Made by a program: the position numbers and the translations under genes | The notes under the pieces: model-generated | Told to the model about the DNA's origin: nothing | The model's input: the letters and a program-made list of their open reading frames with translations, nothing else | Database searches by the model: none | Origin: Hansschlegelia plantiphila | GTDB lineage: Bacteria > Pseudomonadota > Alphaproteobacteria > Rhizobiales > Methylopilaceae | Assembly (NCBI RefSeq): GCF_027922265.1 | Contig: NZ_BSFI01000007.1 | Span: forward strand, 508,979-572,978 | Reading direction: 5' to 3' | Length of the DNA: 64,000 bases | Part shown: in pieces, positions 61,750 through 64,000 of the stretch | Layout of the letters: each line of letters begins with the position of its first letter | Numbering within the stretch: position 1 is the first letter of the stretch

Positions 61750-63399
61750 TTAGGGGCGCCGATTGGACGCCAGCGCCGCGATATGCGCGATCAGCCCCCT
61801 GGTCGAGCCGTCGAGCGCCTCGGTCCCGGCGTCGCCCTTCACCACCGGAATGAGCCGCGACGCGAGTTCCTTGCCGAGCTCGACGCCCCATTGGTCGAAG
61901 GAGTTGATTCCCCAGATCACGCCTTGAATGAACACCTTGTGCTCGTAGAGCGCGATCAGCCGGCCGAGCGTCCGCGGATCGAGCGTGCGGTAGACGATAG
62001 CGCAGGTCGGGCGGTCGCCGGGGAAGGTCTTGTGCGGGCTCAGCGCATCCGCCTCTCCGGCGCTCTTTCCGGCCTTGATCAACTGCTCGGCGGCCTCCGC
62101 CGTGGTGCGGCCCCTCATGAAGGCCTCGCCCTGCGCAAGCGCGTTCGCGAGCAGCACGGCGTGCTGGTCGCCGACATGCTCGTGCGGGACGGCGGCCATC
62201 AGGATGTCCGCCGGCACGATGTCCGCGCCCTGGTGGAGCAACTGGTAGAAGGCGTGCTGGCCATTGGTGCCGGGCTCGCCCCAGACGATCGGGCCGGTCT
62301 TCATCGAGACCGGCTGGCCGCTCCGCGTCACGCTCTTGCCGTTCGACTCCATGTCGAGCTGCTGGAGATAGGCCGCGAAGCGCGACAGCCGCTGGTCGTA
62401 GGGCAGCACGGCGTGGGTGTCGTAGCCCCAGACGTTGCGATGCCAGATGCCGATGAGCCCCATCAGGGCGGGTATGTTGGTCTCGAGCGGCGCCGTGCGG
62501 AAGTGCTCGTCGATTTCGTGGCCGCCGTCGAGGAAGGACTGGAAGGCGTCGGGGCCGATCAAGATGGTCAGCGACAGTCCGACGACCGACCAGATCGAGT
62601 AGCGGCCGCCGACCCAGTCCCAGAAGCGGAACATGCGGTCCTCGCTCATGCCGAAGGCCTCGACCGCCTCGACATTGGTGGAGATCGCCGCGAAGTGGGC
62701 GCCGACGGCCTCCTCGCCGAGAGCCCCCACCAGCCATTGGCGCGCCGCGTGGGCGTTCGACATGGTCTCGAGCGTGGTGAAGGTCTTCGAGGCGACCAGC
62801 ACCAGCGTGCGCGCCGGATCGAGCGGGCGCAGCACGTCGGTCACGTGCGCGCCGTCGACGTTCGAGACGAAATGGCCGGTCAACCCGTCCTGAGCATAGG
62901 GGCTCATCGCGATCGCGGCCATCGCCGGGCCGAGGTCCGAGCCGCCGATCCCGATGTTGACGATGTCGGTGAACTTTTCGCCGGTCGCGCCGAGAAGCGC
63001 GCCGGAGCGGACCGCTTCCGCGAAGTCCGCCGCTTTGGCCCGTTCGGCGAGCACGTCCGGCATCACGTCGCGGCCGTCGACGAGGATCCTCGCGCCCGCC
63101 GGCGCGCGCAGCGCGGTGTGCAGGACCGCACGGTCTTCTGTGGTGTTGATCTTTTCGCCCGCGAACATCGCGTCGCGCCGTCCCTCGACGTCGCAGGTTC
63201 GGGCGAGGGCGACGAGCAACGCGACGGTCTCGGCTGTCACGCGGGTCTTGGAGTAGTCGAACAGCAGGTCGTCGAGCGTCACCGAGAAGCGCTCGAACCG
63301 GCGGGAGTCGTCGGCGAAGAGCCGCCGCATCGAGACGCCCTCGATCGCGGCGCGATGCGCGGATAGCCGGTCGAGCAGGGCGTCGCGGGCGGCGGTCAT
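61750..63399 (-). CDS. pgi: Glucose-6-phosphate isomerase
   Basis: 549 residues, normal for the family. It interconverts glucose-6-P and fructose-6-P. Signatures: [48 protein letters not shown], the [12 protein letters not shown] region and [18 protein letters not shown]. It is downstream of the truncated edd on the same strand, fitting Entner-Doudoroff sugar use. About 170 bases with two palindromes separate them. Confidence 0.95.
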   Translation of the reverse strand: MTAARDALLDRLSAHRAAIEGVSMRRLFADDSRRFERFSVTLDDLLFDYSKTRVTAETVALLVALARTCDVEGRRDAMFAGEKINTTEDRAVLHTALRAPAGARILVDGRDVMPDVLAERAKAADFAEAVRSGALLGATGEKFTDIVNIGIGGSDLGPAMAAIAMSPYAQDGLTGHFVSNVDGAHVTDVLRPLDPARTLVLVASKTFTTLETMSNAHAARQWLVGALGEEAVGAHFAAISTNVEAVEAFGMSEDRMFRFWDWVGGRYSIWSVVGLSLTILIGPDAFQSFLDGGHEIDEHFRTAPLETNIPALMGLIGIWHRNVWGYDTHAVLPYDQRLSRFAAYLQQLDMESNGKSVTRSGQPVSMKTGPIVWGEPGTNGQHAFYQLLHQGADIVPADILMAAVPHEHVGDQHAVLLANALAQGEAFMRGRTTAEAAEQLIKAGKSAGEADALSPHKTFPGDRPTCAIVYRTLDPRTLGRLIALYEHKVFIQGVIWGINSFDQWGVELGKELASRLIPVVKGDAGTEALDGSTRGLIAHIAALASNRRP

Positions 63400-63431
63400 T
63401 CAGGTCTCCGAACTATGACGAGAACCTTGTC

Positions 63432-63454
63432 ATGGTCCGGCTTGACCGGACCAT
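63432..63454. repeat. Extragenic palindrome 1 between edd and pgi
   Basis: ATGGTCCGG-CTTGA-CCGGACCAT, a perfect 9-bp inverted repeat with a 5-base loop. The sequence resembles the repetitive extragenic palindromes (CATGGCCGGGCTTGTCCCGG type) that are scattered through many Hyphomicrobiales genomes. Its genomic copy number cannot be judged here. Confidence 0.7.
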
Positions 63455-63489
63455 CCATGCCGGGCGTCGAGCGCCCCGTTTGACCATGG

Positions 63490-63512
63490 GTCCTCCGGGC
63501 GGGCCGGAGGAC
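63490..63512. repeat. Extragenic palindrome 2 between edd and pgi
   Basis: GTCCTCCGG-GCGGG-CCGGAGGAC, a perfect 9-bp inverted repeat with a 5-base loop, 35 bases after palindrome 1. The pair resembles a composite REP-type element; on RNA it could stabilise or terminate the edd transcript. Confidence 0.65.
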
Positions 63513-63567
63513 GACGGGTTCTAGCCTGTAATCGCTCCGCATGTCGCAGCGCGGAAGGTTCGCATCA

Positions 63568-64000
63568 TCATATCGCGCTCGCGCCCTGTTCGGCGGAGCC
63601 GACGGCCGCGCGGAAGGCAGCGAACAGGTTGCGGCCCATGCCGAACTGCGGCTCGGTCTCAAGCGTGGCGTTCTCGCGCGCCGCGAACTCTTCCGCGCCG
63701 ACCAGGATCTCCAGCACGCCGCGCTCGGCGTCGACCCTGATCACATCGCCGTCGTGAATGCGGCCGATCGGGCCGCCATTCGCCGCCTCCGGCGTCACGT
63801 GGATCGCGGCCGGCACCTTGCCGGAGGCGCCGGACATGCGCCCGTCCGTCACCAGCGCGACCTTGTGCCCGCGCTTCTGGAGCACGGCGAGCGCCGGCGT
63901 CAGCCGGTGGAGCTCGGGCATGCCGTTCGCCTTCGGACCTTGGAAGCGCACCACCGCGACGACGTCGCAGTCGAGTTCGCCGGCGCGGAATGCGGCCTCG
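63568..64000 (-). CDS. edd: 6-phosphogluconate dehydratase, C-terminal part (cut by window edge)
   Basis: The frame enters at the right edge as [20 protein letters not shown], followed by [20 protein letters not shown] and [20 protein letters not shown], the signature C-terminal part of Edd/IlvD dehydratases. The continuation [20 protein letters not shown] and the ending [20 protein letters not shown] are specific to Edd over IlvD. Edd converts 6-phosphogluconate to KDPG in the Entner-Doudoroff pathway. The N-terminal three quarters, with the Fe-S cysteines, are outside the window. Confidence 0.92.
   Translation of the reverse strand, partial: EAAFRAGELDCDVVAVVRFQGPKANGMPELHRLTPALAVLQKRGHKVALVTDGRMSGASGKVPAAIHVTPEAANGGPIGRIHDGDVIRVDAERGVLEILVGAEEFAARENATLETEPQFGMGRNLFAAFRAAVGSAEQGASAI

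Overview
The window is high-GC DNA with densely packed genes, short 4-base gene overlaps and a gene set typical of Alphaproteobacteria, order Hyphomicrobiales. The strongest markers are a very large two-transmembrane coiled-coil protein resembling the Growth Pole Ring (GPR) protein of polar-growing Rhizobiales, and the clustering of pdxH, an RT0821/Lpp0805-type surface lipoprotein, a DnaJ-class co-chaperone, fabI and a histidine phosphatase, with aroC about 13 kb further on. TIGR02301 and TIGR02587/TIGR02588 family proteins and a Nudix-related NAD regulator agree with this. I cannot name the genus.

Bases 1 to about 5090 are the integrase-proximal end of an element inserted at the 3' end of a tRNA-Ile(CAU) gene. 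From the tRNA leftward it carries a tyrosine recombinase whose frame runs into the tRNA, two small helix-turn-helix proteins, a 239-residue unknown, a tiny membrane protein, a possible Tat-exported protein, an S24/LexA-fold protein without the catalytic serine, and a divergent XRE-DarT-DarG operon (a DNA ADP-ribosylation toxin and its macrodomain antitoxin, the latter cut by the window edge). Two near-identical 7-base-spaced palindromes lie between the divergent genes and look like operators of the XRE protein.

Just beyond the tRNA is a deletion scar. The first part of a peptide-ABC substrate-binding protein is joined out of frame to the end of the corresponding ATPase, and a tRNA-like T-arm remnant follows. 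From 5.6 to 34.6 kb the chromosome is ordinary: membrane proteins of unknown function, a hydratase, a lipoprotein hydrolase, an OmpA protein with a long Asp/Arg/Lys-rich segment, a lipid-kinase/phosphoesterase pair, an orphan sulfonate-binding protein, prfC, an NAD-regulator/phosphatase/HD-hydrolase operon, dctA, tag, ygfZ, a dihydroorotase, a Nudix/TIGR02301 pair, a SRAP protein, a Sua5-type tRNA-modification enzyme, an acyl-CoA dehydrogenase, an HDAC-family deacetylase, xseB and a CorA transporter.

From 34.8 to 64 kb come an RTX-type secreted protein with no visible export genes, the pdxH-dnaJ-fabI cluster, the 6.8 kb GPR-like gene, a ferredoxin/ferredoxin reductase pair, an orphan Hpt protein, a sixA-ycjX-ycjF operon, aroC, a DnaQ-like exonuclease with an altered catalytic His, tandem esterase paralogues, tRNA-Leu(UAA), a CinA-type molybdopterin-binding protein, rhlE, and pgi downstream of a truncated edd (Entner-Doudoroff sugar metabolism).
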